A stretch of 64,000 nucleotides of DNA from DATJPY01 sp035506135 (GTDB lineage Bacteria; Myxococcota_A; UBA9160; PR03), in contig DATJPY010000044.1 of the NCBI GenBank assembly GCA_035506135.1, forward strand, positions 11,297 through 75,296, given 5' to 3'. Below are positions 46,021-54,617 of this stretch, one piece after another; within the stretch, counting starts at the first letter, position 1, and every line of letters begins with the position of its first letter. The notes beneath the pieces are model-generated. The model did no database searches and was not told the DNA's origin. It saw nothing but the letters and a program-made list of their open reading frames with translations. The translations under genes were made by a program, and so were the position numbers.

Positions 46021-48357
46021 GTGCTCGCGATCCTGGCGGCCGACCGCGACGTCGTGTCGGGCGCGGCGCTCTCGAAGCTCGCCGCGATCGGCATCGCGCT
46101 GGCGCTCGCCGGGCGGTCGCGCGCGGGCCGTCGGCTGGCGGCGGCGCTCGCGTTGGGCGCCGCCTCGGCGTTCGGCCTCGCCGAACGGCTCGATGAGGCG
46201 TCGCGCCACGTGCCGGCCGCGCCGCTCGAGGCGACGCTCGAGGCCACGGTGACGCGCGCCGCGCCCCTTCCGGGTGCCGTCGAGCTCGACCTCGCCGGGG
46301 TGCGCGCCGTCGGAGGCGAGGGACCGCTGCCGCCGCGCCTGCGGCTGCGCGCACCGATCGAGGGCGTGCACGATGCGAGGACTCCGCCGTTCGCGTCCGT
46401 GCTCCCCGGCGATCGGCTGCGCCTGCGCGCGCGGCTGCGCCCCTTCGAGGAGCGCGCGAATCCGGGAGGCCGGGGTCGCGCGCGCGATCTCGCGCGGATC
46501 GGCATCGCGACGATGGCCGCGCCGGTCCATCCGGATCTCGTCGTGCGTCTGCCCGACGGCGAGCGCATCCGTCCGCTGGCCGCGCTCCATCGATTCCGCG
46601 CGCGCGCCGGCGCGCGGCTCGCGGCCGAAGGGGAGGGTGGCGAGCTGCTCCGCGCGCTCGCGCTCGGAGACCGCGGCGGCCTCGAGCGGCCTTCCATCGA
46701 CGCATTCCGCAGCCTCGGGCTCACGCATCTCCTCTCGGTGTCGGGGGTCCATCTGGCGCTGGCGGGAGCGCTCTTCTACCGGATCGCGCGGCGCGCGCTC
46801 CTGCGCTCGCGGCGCTCGGTCGATCCGCGGCGACCCGCGCTGCTGCTCGCGGCCGGCGCCGCCGGCGGCTACGCGCTGCTCGCGGGCTGGGACGTCCCGG
46901 TCCGCCGCTCGCTCGTCATGCTGATCGGCCTCGCGCTCTCGTTCGCGGCCCGGCGCTCGGTCCAGCGCGGCGCGCCGCTGCTCGGAGCCGCCGTGCTGGT
47001 CCTCGCGTTCGATCCCGAGGCGCTCTTCGACGCCGGAGCGCAGATGTCGTTCGGCGCGAGCGCGGCGCTGGTGGCGGGGTCGAGCCGGGCGTCGAGCGGC
47101 GCCGGGGAGCCGGCGCGCTGGGGACGCGCCCGGCGCTGGCTCGCCGAGATGCTCCAGGCGGGTGCCGTCGCGAACGCCGCCACGGCCCCGATCGCGGCGA
47201 GCGCGATCGGGGTGCTCTCGCCCTGGGCGCTCGCCGCCAACCTGGCAGCGATCCCGTGGACCGAGCTGGCGCTCCTGCCGTGCGCGCTCGTCGCCGCGCT
47301 GGCGGCCGGACTCGCGCCCGACGCGAGGGTGAGCGGGCTCCTGCTGCGCGCCTCGGCGGCCGTCGCTGCCGCGTCGCTCGAGGGGCTTCGGCGCACCGCC
47401 GCCGCGCTCCCCGATGCCTGGACCGCGTCGCCCGGAGCGGCCGCCGTGGCGGCCGCGCTGCTCGCCGCGCTCCTGCTCGTGCGCGTGCGCGGCACGATCC
47501 GCCGCTGTGTCGGGTCGCTCGCGATCACGCTCGCCCTCGCGCTCGCGCCACCGGCGCGCATCGACCCCGCTCCGCCGCGGCTCGTGAGCCTCGATGTCGG
47601 GCAGGGCGACGCGGCCGTCGTGCAGGGCCGCTCCGCGGCGCTCTTGATCGACGGCGGCCCCGCCGTCCCGGGCGGACGCGACCTCGGCGAGTCGGTGGTG
47701 CTGCCGGCGCTGCGCGCGCTCGGCGTGCGCCGCCTCGACCTGGTGGTCGCCAGCCACGGCGACCTCGACCATCGCGGCGGGCTTCCGGCCGTGGTGCGCG
47801 CGCTGCCGGTCGGCCGGGTCTGGCTCCCCTTCGGTGGGCTTCGCGACCCCGCGTTCGAGGCGCTGATCGAGATCGCACGCGCGCGCGGCGTCGCGGTCGA
47901 GGAGCGCGGAGCGGGCTCGGCCGCCGCGCAGCTCGGCGACCTCCGCGTGACACCGCTCTGGCCGCCGCCGGACGAGGCCGCGAGCGGCGGCCCCGGACGC
48001 CGCAACGACCGCTCGCTCACGGTGCGCGTCGATGCGGCGGGCCGCGGCCTCCTCTTTCCCGGCGACATCGAGGCGGGCGCGGAGGCGCGGCTCGTCGCCT
48101 CCGGCGCGCTGCTCCGCGCGGACGTGCTGAAGCTCCCGCACCACGGCAGCCGCACCTCGTCCTCCGCGCGACTCCTCGACGCCGTCGACGGCGGAGTGGC
48201 GATCGTGTCGGCGCCGCGCTGGAGCCGCTTCGGCATGCCGCATCCCGAGGTCGTCGCGCGCGTCGCGGGGGACGGCTACGCCGTGTGGTGGACGGGGCGC
48301 GACGGCGCGGTGCTGATCGGGCTCGATCCGCGCCTCTGGGTCCGGGGGTGGCGCTGA
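46021..48357 (+). CDS. comEC: DNA internalization protein ComEC/Rec2-like
   Basis: At least 778 residues: N-terminal hydrophobic helices and a soluble OB-like region (to about 190), the competence domain with ALGDRGGLERPSIDAF and LTHLLSVSGVHLALAG, a membrane channel part, and a C-terminal metallo-beta-lactamase domain (LDVGQGDAAVVQG, ASHGDLDHRGGLPAV, LKLPHHGSRTS). It forms the inner-membrane channel for incoming DNA. GTG 46021 is the first usual start in frame; the frame stays open upstream as far as 45850 with a Phe/Gly-rich stretch but no ATG, GTG or TTG, so the true start is uncertain. Confidence 0.9.
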   Translation: MLAILAADRDVVSGAALSKLAAIGIALALAGRSRAGRRLAAALALGAASAFGLAERLDEASRHVPAAPLEATLEATVTRAAPLPGAVELDLAGVRAVGGEGPLPPRLRLRAPIEGVHDARTPPFASVLPGDRLRLRARLRPFEERANPGGRGRARDLARIGIATMAAPVHPDLVVRLPDGERIRPLAALHRFRARAGARLAAEGEGGELLRALALGDRGGLERPSIDAFRSLGLTHLLSVSGVHLALAGALFYRIARRALLRSRRSVDPRRPALLLAAGAAGGYALLAGWDVPVRRSLVMLIGLALSFAARRSVQRGAPLLGAAVLVLAFDPEALFDAGAQMSFGASAALVAGSSRASSGAGEPARWGRARRWLAEMLQAGAVANAATAPIAASAIGVLSPWALAANLAAIPWTELALLPCALVAALAAGLAPDARVSGLLLRASAAVAAASLEGLRRTAAALPDAWTASPGAAAVAAALLAALLLVRVRGTIRRCVGSLAITLALALAPPARIDPAPPRLVSLDVGQGDAAVVQGRSAALLIDGGPAVPGGRDLGESVVLPALRALGVRRLDLVVASHGDLDHRGGLPAVVRALPVGRVWLPFGGLRDPAFEALIEIARARGVAVEERGAGSAAAQLGDLRVTPLWPPPDEAASGGPGRRNDRSLTVRVDAAGRGLLFPGDIEAGAEARLVASGALLRADVLKLPHHGSRTSSSARLLDAVDGGVAIVSAPRWSRFGMPHPEVVARVAGDGYAVWWTGRDGAVLIGLDPRLWVRGWR

Positions 48358-48404
48358 GGGCGCGGTCGCAGCAGCTGGCGCTTGGAGCGGAACTCCGCCT
48401 CGAT

Positions 48405-48410
48405 TACGCT
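48405..48410 (+). promoter_or_regulatory. Candidate -10 of a leaderless kinase mRNA
   Basis: TACGCT ends 8 bases before ATG 48419. The spacer ggcggccg is not a convincing ribosome site. Confidence 0.45.
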
Positions 48411-48418
48411 GGCGGCCG

Positions 48419-49501
48419 ATGGCGGATCCCAGGCCGGCCGCGCCGCCGCCCGAGCTGATCGACGTGCGCCCCGACGAGCGCTTCGACGAGGCGCGCCTCG
48501 CCGGCTTGCTGCGCGGCCGCCTCGAGGGCTCCGACGCGCCCCTGGTCGTCCGCCAGTTCGGCGGCGGCCACGCGAACCTGACCTACCTGCTGCGCTTCGG
48601 CGACGGCCCGCAGACGCGCGAGTACGTGCTGCGCCGGCCTCCGCTCGGCCCGGTGGCGCCCGGCTCGCACGACATGTCGCGCGAGCACCGCGTGCTCGCC
48701 GTGCTCTGGCGGGCGTTCCCGCTGGCGCCGCGGTCGTACCTCTACTGCGACGACGCGTCGGTGATCGGCGCGCCGTTCTTCGTGATGGAGCGCCGTCACG
48801 GGGTGGTGGTGCGCGGCGGCATCCCGCCCGAGTTCGGCGGCGGCCGCGACGCGGTCGCCAACCGCAAGCTCTCCGAGGTGGTGGTGGACGTGCTCGCCGA
48901 CTTCCACGCGGTCGACGCGGCGCGCGCCGGGCTCGGCGACCTGGGCCGCCCGGAGGGCTTCCTCCAGCGGCAGGTGCAGGGCTGGAGCGAGCGCTGGGAG
49001 CGCTCGCGCGTCGAGCCGAATCCGCTCGCGGACGAGCTCCAGCGCTGGCTGCTCGACAATCTTCCGGTGTCCCCCGCGCCGACCCTGCTGCACAACGACT
49101 GGCGCCTCGACAACATGGCCGTGGCCTCCGACGACCCCGGCCGCTGCGTCGCCGTGTACGACTGGGACATGTGCACGCGTGGCGATCCGCTCGCGGACCT
49201 CGGCACCGTGCTCGCGGTCTGGTACGAGCCCGACGAGGTGCCCTCGACGCTGAATCCGATGCCGACGACCACGGCCGGATTCCTGTCGCGCGCCGAAGCG
49301 GGCAAGCGCTACGCGGAGCGCAGCGGGCGCGACGTGGGTGCGCTCCCCTACTACCTGGTGTTCGGCACGTTCAAGATGGCCGTCGTGCTCCAGCAGATCT
49401 ACGTCCGCTTCCACCGCGGCCAGACCCAGGACCAGCGCTTCGCGGGGATGGGAGAGGGCGCCCGCTCGCTGTTCCGCCTCGCCGACGCGCGGCGCCCCTG
49501 A
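48419..49501 (+). CDS. APH-fold phosphotransferase, like the kinase half of ACAD10/11
   Basis: A 360-residue kinase of the aminoglycoside-phosphotransferase fold. VRQFGGGHANLTYLLRFG is the nucleotide loop, REYVLRRPP carries the Lys/Arg of strand 3, LLHNDWRLDNMAV is the catalytic loop (HxDxxxxN in variant form HNDWRLDN), and VYDWDMCTRGDPLADLG holds the metal-binding Asp. The sequence resembles the N-terminal domain of mammalian ACAD10/ACAD11 and LvaA, which phosphorylate 4-hydroxyacyl-CoA. The dehydrogenase 44 bases downstream fits that partnership. No aminoglycoside resistance role is suggested. Confidence 0.88.
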   Translation: MADPRPAAPPPELIDVRPDERFDEARLAGLLRGRLEGSDAPLVVRQFGGGHANLTYLLRFGDGPQTREYVLRRPPLGPVAPGSHDMSREHRVLAVLWRAFPLAPRSYLYCDDASVIGAPFFVMERRHGVVVRGGIPPEFGGGRDAVANRKLSEVVVDVLADFHAVDAARAGLGDLGRPEGFLQRQVQGWSERWERSRVEPNPLADELQRWLLDNLPVSPAPTLLHNDWRLDNMAVASDDPGRCVAVYDWDMCTRGDPLADLGTVLAVWYEPDEVPSTLNPMPTTTAGFLSRAEAGKRYAERSGRDVGALPYYLVFGTFKMAVVLQQIYVRFHRGQTQDQRFAGMGEGARSLFRLADARRP

Positions 49502-49518
49502 GCGCGAGCCGGATGCGG

Positions 49519-49524
49519 TAGGCT
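49519..49524 (+). promoter_or_regulatory. Candidate -10 element of the acyl-CoA dehydrogenase gene
   Basis: TAGGCT ends 20 bases before ATG 49545, with GAGAGGAG between. The dehydrogenase may therefore have its own promoter as well as read-through from the kinase gene. Confidence 0.35.
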
Positions 49525-49544
49525 CCGCCCCGAGAGGAGCCCCC

Positions 49545-50774
49545 ATGGCCATCGACTTCAGCTTCCCCGAGGAGATCGAGCTCGTGCGCCGTCGCGTGCG
49601 GGACTTCATCGACAAGGTGGTGCGCCCGGCCGAGCAGGAGATCGAGGCCCACGAGGGCGAGCGCAAGGTGCTCGTCGAGCAGGTGATCCGGATGCGCAAG
49701 GCCGCACAGGAGTGGGGCCTCTGGCTGCCGCACATGCCGGAGGAGTACGGGGGCATGGGGCTCGGGCACGTCGCGATGGCCGCGGTCTCGGCGGAGGCCG
49801 CCAAGTCCCGCTTCGGCCCGTTCGCGCTGAACGCGCAGGCGCCCGACGAGGGCAACATGCACACGCTCCTGCACTGGGGCACCCCCGAGCAGAAGCAGAG
49901 GTACCTGCGCCCGCTCTGCGAGGGCCGCGCCCGCTCGTGCTTCGCGATGACCGAGCCCGAGGTCGCCGGCTCGGATCCCACGCTGATCCAGACGCGCGCG
50001 GTCGACCGCGGCGACCACTGGGAGATCAACGGACACAAGTGGTTCATCTCGGGCGCACACGGCGCGAACTTCGCGATCCTGATCGCGCGCACCGAGGACG
50101 ACCCCGAGGTCCCGCAGGCGACCAACACCGCGTTCCTGGTCGACGTCCCGAGCGACGGCTGGGAGGTCGTCCGCGACATCCACACCATGAGCGGTCCGAG
50201 CCACAACCACTGCGAGATCCGCATCCGCGACCTGCGCGTGCCGGCGGACGCCGTGCTCGGCGGGCGCGGGAACGGACATCGGCTCGGCCAGTACCGGCTC
50301 GGTCCCGCGAGGCTGGCGCACTGCATGCGCTGGATCGGGCAGGCCGAGATCGCGCTCAACATGACGATCGACCGCGCGCTCAAGCGCTTCGCGCACGGCT
50401 CGCTGCTGGCGGAGAAGCAGGGGATCCAGTGGATGATCGCGGACAGCACGATGGAGCTCTACCAGTGCAAGCTGATGGTGCTGCACGCCGCCTACCGGAT
50501 CGACCGCGGCGACGACTTCAAGAGCGAGGTCTCGATGGCCAAGCACTTCGTCGCGAACGCGCTGAACCGCATCATCGACCGCGCGGTCCAGGTCCACGGC
50601 GCGCTCGGCTACTCGACCGACACCCCGCTGGCGCACATGGCGACCCAGGCGCGCTGGGCGCGCTTCGCCGACGGCGCCGACGAGGTGCACCAGTGGCGCA
50701 TCGCGCAGCGCGCCATCGAGGCCTACACGAGGACGGGGAGCGTCACCAGCGCGGCCGGCGATCTGCCGCTCTGA
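49545..50774 (+). CDS. Acyl-CoA dehydrogenase, ACAD10/11-like
   Basis: A 409-residue FAD-dependent acyl-CoA dehydrogenase. Motifs are NAQAPDEGNMHTLLHWG, CFAMTEPEVAGSDPT (FAD and substrate binding), HKWFISGAHGANFAIL, LGPARLAHCMRWIGQAEIAL and VHGALGYSTDTPLAHM. The NAPDxGNM and HCMRxxGxAE patterns are those I recall from ACAD11 and its bacterial relatives. With the preceding kinase it may convert a 4-phosphorylated acyl-CoA to the enoyl product. An ordinary beta-oxidation dehydrogenase is the alternative. Confidence 0.93.
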   Translation: MAIDFSFPEEIELVRRRVRDFIDKVVRPAEQEIEAHEGERKVLVEQVIRMRKAAQEWGLWLPHMPEEYGGMGLGHVAMAAVSAEAAKSRFGPFALNAQAPDEGNMHTLLHWGTPEQKQRYLRPLCEGRARSCFAMTEPEVAGSDPTLIQTRAVDRGDHWEINGHKWFISGAHGANFAILIARTEDDPEVPQATNTAFLVDVPSDGWEVVRDIHTMSGPSHNHCEIRIRDLRVPADAVLGGRGNGHRLGQYRLGPARLAHCMRWIGQAEIALNMTIDRALKRFAHGSLLAEKQGIQWMIADSTMELYQCKLMVLHAAYRIDRGDDFKSEVSMAKHFVANALNRIIDRAVQVHGALGYSTDTPLAHMATQARWARFADGADEVHQWRIAQRAIEAYTRTGSVTSAAGDLPL

Positions 50775-50818
50775 CCCGCGCGCCCGCGGCGCGCCGGCGG
50801 GGTCAGGGGGGGAGGACC

Positions 50819-52030
50819 GTGACCGGCGACCGCCTCGTCACGCGCCCGTTCGTGCTCTGCTCGGCCGCCAACTTCCTGCAGGCGCTGGCCTTCAACTTCT
50901 ATCTCCATCTGCCCGGCTTCCTGCACGAGCTCGGCGCCGGCGAGGTGCAGATCGGCGTGCTGTCGGCCGTGACCGCCGTGGCGGCGATCGCCGTGCGCCC
51001 GCCGCTCGGCCGCGCCATGGACCTGCGCGGCCGGCGGCCGCTGGTGTGGGCGGCGGGGGCGCTCAACGTCGGTGTATGCCTGCTCTATCTCACGATCGAC
51101 TCGCTCGGGCCCTGGGTGTACGCGGTGCGGGTGGTGCACGGGCTCGCGGAGGCGACGCTCTTCACGGTGCTGTTCACGATCGCGGCCGACTGGGTGCCCG
51201 CGAGCCGCCGCACCGAGGGGCTCGCGCTCTACAGCGCGACCGGCATGCTCCCGATCTCGCTCGGCGGCGTGCTCGGCGACGCGATCCTGGCGCGGGGCAG
51301 CTACGAGGCGCTGTTCCTGGCCTCCTCCGCGGCGGCGGGTGCGTCGTTCCTCTGCTCGCTCCCGCTCGAGGAGCATCCGCGCCCGCCGCTTCGCGCGGGC
51401 GAGCGGCGCGGGCGCTTCGCCGCCGTGCTCGCGCAGCGCGAGCTGGCGCCGCTCTGGTTCCTCGGCACCGTGTTCGGCATCGTGCTGACCGGCGTCTTCG
51501 TGTTCGTGAAGCGCTTCGCGATGGAGACGCAGGTCGCGAGCGTGGGCGCCTTCTTCACGGCCTACACCGGAGCGGCGATCTCGGTGAGGGTGGTCGGCGG
51601 CCGGCTCCCGGACCGCGTCGGGCCGAAGCGCGTGCTGCTGCCGGCGCTGGCGACGCTCATCGGCGGGCTCGCGTTCCTGGCGATCGCGCGCAGCGCGCGC
51701 GAGGTGCTCGCCGCCGGCGTCCTCTGCGGCGTGGGCCACGGCTTCACCTATCCGATCCTCTCGTCGCTGGCGGTGAGCCGCGCGCGCGAGCTCGACCGCG
51801 GCACCGCGATCGCGATCCTGACGTCGCTCCCGGACGTCGGCGCGCTGGTCGGAGCGCCGCTGCTCGGCTGGATCCTCGAGCGCGGCGGCTTCGGCGCGAT
51901 GTTCGGCGCCGCCGCGGCGATGTTCGCCCTCGGGAGCGCCGTCTTCGTCGGCTGGGATCGGCGCGCCGACCGGGCGGAGCGTGCCGTGGCGGGGACGGCC
52001 GACTCGCAGAAGCCCGCCGCGGCGCCGTGA
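50819..52030 (+). CDS. MFS transporter
   Basis: A 403-residue protein with about 12 hydrophobic segments and MFS motifs: the loop 2-3 motif GRAMDLRGRRPLVW (GxxxDRxGRR type), repeated in the second half as GGRLPDRVGPKRVLL. FVLCSAANFLQALAFNFYLH starts helix 1. It is probably a proton-coupled importer or exporter of a small organic compound, with no clue to the substrate except its acyl-CoA neighbours. GTG 50819 follows GGGGGGAGGA at good spacing. Confidence 0.92.
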   Translation: MTGDRLVTRPFVLCSAANFLQALAFNFYLHLPGFLHELGAGEVQIGVLSAVTAVAAIAVRPPLGRAMDLRGRRPLVWAAGALNVGVCLLYLTIDSLGPWVYAVRVVHGLAEATLFTVLFTIAADWVPASRRTEGLALYSATGMLPISLGGVLGDAILARGSYEALFLASSAAAGASFLCSLPLEEHPRPPLRAGERRGRFAAVLAQRELAPLWFLGTVFGIVLTGVFVFVKRFAMETQVASVGAFFTAYTGAAISVRVVGGRLPDRVGPKRVLLPALATLIGGLAFLAIARSAREVLAAGVLCGVGHGFTYPILSSLAVSRARELDRGTAIAILTSLPDVGALVGAPLLGWILERGGFGAMFGAAAAMFALGSAVFVGWDRRADRAERAVAGTADSQKPAAAP

Positions 52031-52065
52031 GGCGCGGAACGCGGAGCCGCGCGAGGGCCATCCGC

Positions 52066-52071
52066 TAGACT
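52066..52071 (+). promoter_or_regulatory. Candidate -10 element of the MaoC-carboxyltransferase operon
   Basis: TAGACT ends 26 bases before ATG 52098, with GCGGAGGAG between. Confidence 0.4.
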
Positions 52072-52097
52072 GCGTCGCCCGTCGACGCGGAGGAGCC

Positions 52098-52607
52098 ATG
52101 GCCGAGTTCGAGTTCCCGGTCGAGCGCACGGCGATCCTCGACTTCGCCGCCGCGCTCGGCGAGACGAATCCGATCTACTGGGACGAGGCGCGCGCGCGGG
52201 CGACGCCGCTCGGCGGCGTGATCGCCCCGCCGACCTTCGCCGTCACCTCGGCCCACTGGAACCCGAGCCACGCCTTCCGCGGCGTGCGCCGGATCCCCGC
52301 GCCTGCGCCGGGCGGCGCCGACGAGGCGCAGGGCGAGCGCGCGGGCCGGGCGCGAGGCGAGGGCGGGCCCGCCAACCTGAGCCGCGTGCTGCACGGCGAG
52401 CAGCGCTTCGTCTACCACCAGGCGATTCGCCCCGGCATGCGGCTGCGCGTCGCGATGAAGCCCGGGCGGAGCTGGGAGAAGGAGGGCAAGCGCGGCGGCA
52501 AGCTCCGCATGAGCGAGACGATCTCGGAGTACCGCGACGAGCAGGGCCAGCTCGTGGTGACGGCGATCAGTGTCGGAATCGTCACCGAGAAGGCGGTCGA
52601 GTCGTGA
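52098..52607 (+). CDS. MaoC-type dehydratase subunit, FAS1-like half
   Basis: A 169-residue hot-dog fold protein. Features are VERTAILDFAAALGETNPIY with WDEARA following, GGVIAPPTFAVTSAHWNP and LHGEQRFVYHQAIRPGM, as in the non-catalytic subunit of HadAB-type or MaoC heterodimers. About 35 residues rich in Gly, Ala, Arg and Pro (PAPAPGGADEAQGERAGRA) interrupt the fold before LHGEQ. Family members hydrate or dehydrate enoyl/3-hydroxyacyl thioesters together with a second MaoC subunit. GGAGGAG precedes the ATG. GTGA overlap with the partner gene. Confidence 0.88.
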   Translation: MAEFEFPVERTAILDFAAALGETNPIYWDEARARATPLGGVIAPPTFAVTSAHWNPSHAFRGVRRIPAPAPGGADEAQGERAGRARGEGGPANLSRVLHGEQRFVYHQAIRPGMRLRVAMKPGRSWEKEGKRGGKLRMSETISEYRDEQGQLVVTAISVGIVTEKAVES

Positions 52608-53029
52608 CTGGCGCCGCGCGGCTGCGCGCCGCGGACCTGGCGGTCGGCCAGGTCCGCGAGGCGGTGGTGGTGGAGAGCCTCTCGCGCACGCAGATCGTGA
52701 TGTATGCCGGTGCGTCGGGTGACTTCAATCCGATCCACCACGACGAGGAGTTCGCCACCCGCGCGGCCGGCTATCCCTCCGTCTTCGCGCACGGCATGCT
52801 CTCGATGGGGCTCACCGGCCGGCTGCTGACGGACTGGCTCGGCGATGGCGTGCTGCGCGAGTTCGGCGTCCGCTTCGTGCGGCAGGTCTGGCCGGGCGAC
52901 ACGCTCACCGCGAAGGGGACGGTCACCTCGATCGGACCCGACGGGCGGGTCGCGATCGAGCTCGTCACCACCAACCAGCGTGGCGAGCCGGTGGTCGCGG
53001 GCGACGCCGTCGCAGTGCTGCCGGCCTGA
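52604..53029 (+). CDS. MaoC-type dehydratase, catalytic half
   Basis: A 141-residue MaoC-like hydratase. The hydratase 2 motif is YAGASGDFNPIHHDEEFA with the catalytic Asp and His, followed by GYPSVFAHGMLSMGL and FVRQVWPGDTL. It should pair with the preceding subunit to form an (R)-specific enoyl-CoA hydratase or 3-hydroxyacyl dehydratase. GTG start, overlapping its partner by 4 bases, and 10 bases before the carboxyltransferase. Confidence 0.93.
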   Translation: MTGAARLRAADLAVGQVREAVVVESLSRTQIVMYAGASGDFNPIHHDEEFATRAAGYPSVFAHGMLSMGLTGRLLTDWLGDGVLREFGVRFVRQVWPGDTLTAKGTVTSIGPDGRVAIELVTTNQRGEPVVAGDAVAVLPA

Positions 53030-53039
53030 GACGGTCCGG

Positions 53040-54617
53040 ATGAGCACGCTGCGGGAGCGGGTCGACGACCTGGCTGCGCGCAAGGGGCGCGCCGCCGAGA
53101 TGGGCGGCGCCGAGCGCATCGCCAGGCAGCACGCGCGCGGCAAGCTGACCGCCCGCGAGCGCATCGCGCTCCTGCTCGACGGCGGCGCCTTCGACGAGCT
53201 AGGCATCCTGGGCAAGCAGCCGGGGGTGGACTCGCCGGCGGACGCCGTCGTGTGCGGCTTCGGGAAGATCGACGGCCGGCCCGCTTGTGTCGCGGCCTAC
53301 GACTTCACCGTGCTCGGCGGATCGATGGGGCCGACCGGCGAAGCGAAGGTGGCACGGCTGCGCGAGCTCGTCCTGCGCCACCGCATGCCGATCGTCTGGC
53401 TGGTCGACTCCGGCGGGGCGCGGATCGGCGGCGGAGGGATGGGCGGCGGCGGCGCCGCCGACGAGGAGAGCGGCGCCTCGACCTTCGCCGAGACCGGGGC
53501 CCTGTTTCGCGAGCAGGTGATCCTTTCCGGTGTCGTTCCGCAGGTGGCGGCGATGGTGGGGCCCGGCGCGGCGGGCACGGCCTACATCCCGGGCCTCGCC
53601 GACTTCGTCCCGATGGTGAAGGGCACCTCGTCGATGGCGCTCGGCGGGCCCTACCTGGTCAAGGCCGCCGTCGGCGAGGACGTCTCGGAGGAGGATCTGG
53701 GCGGCTCGAAGGTGCACTGCGAGCTCTCCGGCGTCGCCGACCTCGAGGTGGCCGACGACGCGGCCTGCATGGAGGTGATCCGCAGCTACCTGTCGTTCCT
53801 GCCGAGCCACTGCGAGGAGCCCCCGCCGCGCCGGCCCTGCGACGACCCGATCGAGCGCAGCGACGAGGCGCTGCTCGATCTGGTGCCCGACAACCCGCGC
53901 CGGGCCTACGACATGCGCAAGCTGCTCGCGATCCTGGCCGATCGCGGCGAGGTGTTCGAGCTGAAGCCTCGCTTCGCGCGCAACCTGATCACGGCCTTCG
54001 TGCGGCTCGGCGGCCGGCCGCTCGGCGTGGTCGCCAACAACCCGATGTTCCTGGGGGGCGTGCTCGACATCGACAGCGCCGACAAGGCGGCCAAGTTCGT
54101 CGAGATCTGCGACGCCTTCGGCGTTCCGCTGCTCTTCGTGCAGGACACGCCGGGCTTCGTGATCGGCTCCAAGGTCGAGCGGGCCGGCATCATTCGCCAC
54201 GGCGCCAAGATGCTCCACTACGTGTCGGCGGCGACGGTGCCGAAGCTCTGCCTGATCGTGCGCAAGGCGTACGGCGCGGGCTACTACGCGATGAACGGGC
54301 GCGCCTACGAACCCGACTGGATCGCAGCCTGGCCGACCGCGGAGATCGCGGTGATGGGGCCGGAGGGCATGGTCTCGATCTTCGCTCAGAAGCGGCTGCG
54401 CGAGCTCGGGAGCGACGAGGAGCGCCGCGCCTTCATCGAGGAGGCCGCGTCGCGCATCCGCAAGGGGATCAACCCGTACGTCCCTGCGATCCGCGCGATG
54501 ATCGACGACGTCATCGATCCGCGGCAGACGCGGCCGCTGCTGGCGCGGGCGCTCGAGCGCTTCTCGAACAAGCGCGTGGAGCGGCCTTGGCGCAAGCGCG
54601 GCATCGTCCCGGTCTGA
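53040..54617 (+). CDS. Acyl-CoA carboxylase, carboxyltransferase (beta) subunit
   Basis: A 525-residue carboxyltransferase of the PccB/MccB type. Features are RIARQHARGKLTARERIALL, WLVDSGGARIG, GPGAAGTAYIPGLADFVPMV, PRRAYDMRKLL, NNPMFLGGVLDIDSADKAAK and VLFVQDTPGF-like LLFVQDTPGFVIGS. It transfers CO2 from biotin to an acyl-CoA (propionyl-, methylcrotonyl- or geranyl-CoA type). The biotin-carboxylase alpha subunit is not nearby. It is cotranscribed with the two MaoC genes, which suggests branched-chain or terpenoid acyl-CoA breakdown, but the substrate is open. Confidence 0.93.
   Translation: MSTLRERVDDLAARKGRAAEMGGAERIARQHARGKLTARERIALLLDGGAFDELGILGKQPGVDSPADAVVCGFGKIDGRPACVAAYDFTVLGGSMGPTGEAKVARLRELVLRHRMPIVWLVDSGGARIGGGGMGGGGAADEESGASTFAETGALFREQVILSGVVPQVAAMVGPGAAGTAYIPGLADFVPMVKGTSSMALGGPYLVKAAVGEDVSEEDLGGSKVHCELSGVADLEVADDAACMEVIRSYLSFLPSHCEEPPPRRPCDDPIERSDEALLDLVPDNPRRAYDMRKLLAILADRGEVFELKPRFARNLITAFVRLGGRPLGVVANNPMFLGGVLDIDSADKAAKFVEICDAFGVPLLFVQDTPGFVIGSKVERAGIIRHGAKMLHYVSAATVPKLCLIVRKAYGAGYYAMNGRAYEPDWIAAWPTAEIAVMGPEGMVSIFAQKRLRELGSDEERRAFIEEAASRIRKGINPYVPAIRAMIDDVIDPRQTRPLLARALERFSNKRVERPWRKRGIVPV

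Noticed and set aside
45905..46050. Minus-strand Glu/Ala-rich peptide (AELAEEAAEYAEEVAEEAD) as a coiled-coil gene
   Set aside because: It is the complement of the Phe/Gly-rich upstream part of the comEC frame and belongs to a long antisense frame with no start signal.
48419..49501. Aminoglycoside resistance gene
   Set aside because: The fold is of the aminoglycoside-phosphotransferase type, but the sequence and the neighbouring dehydrogenase match the ACAD10/11 and LvaA kinases.
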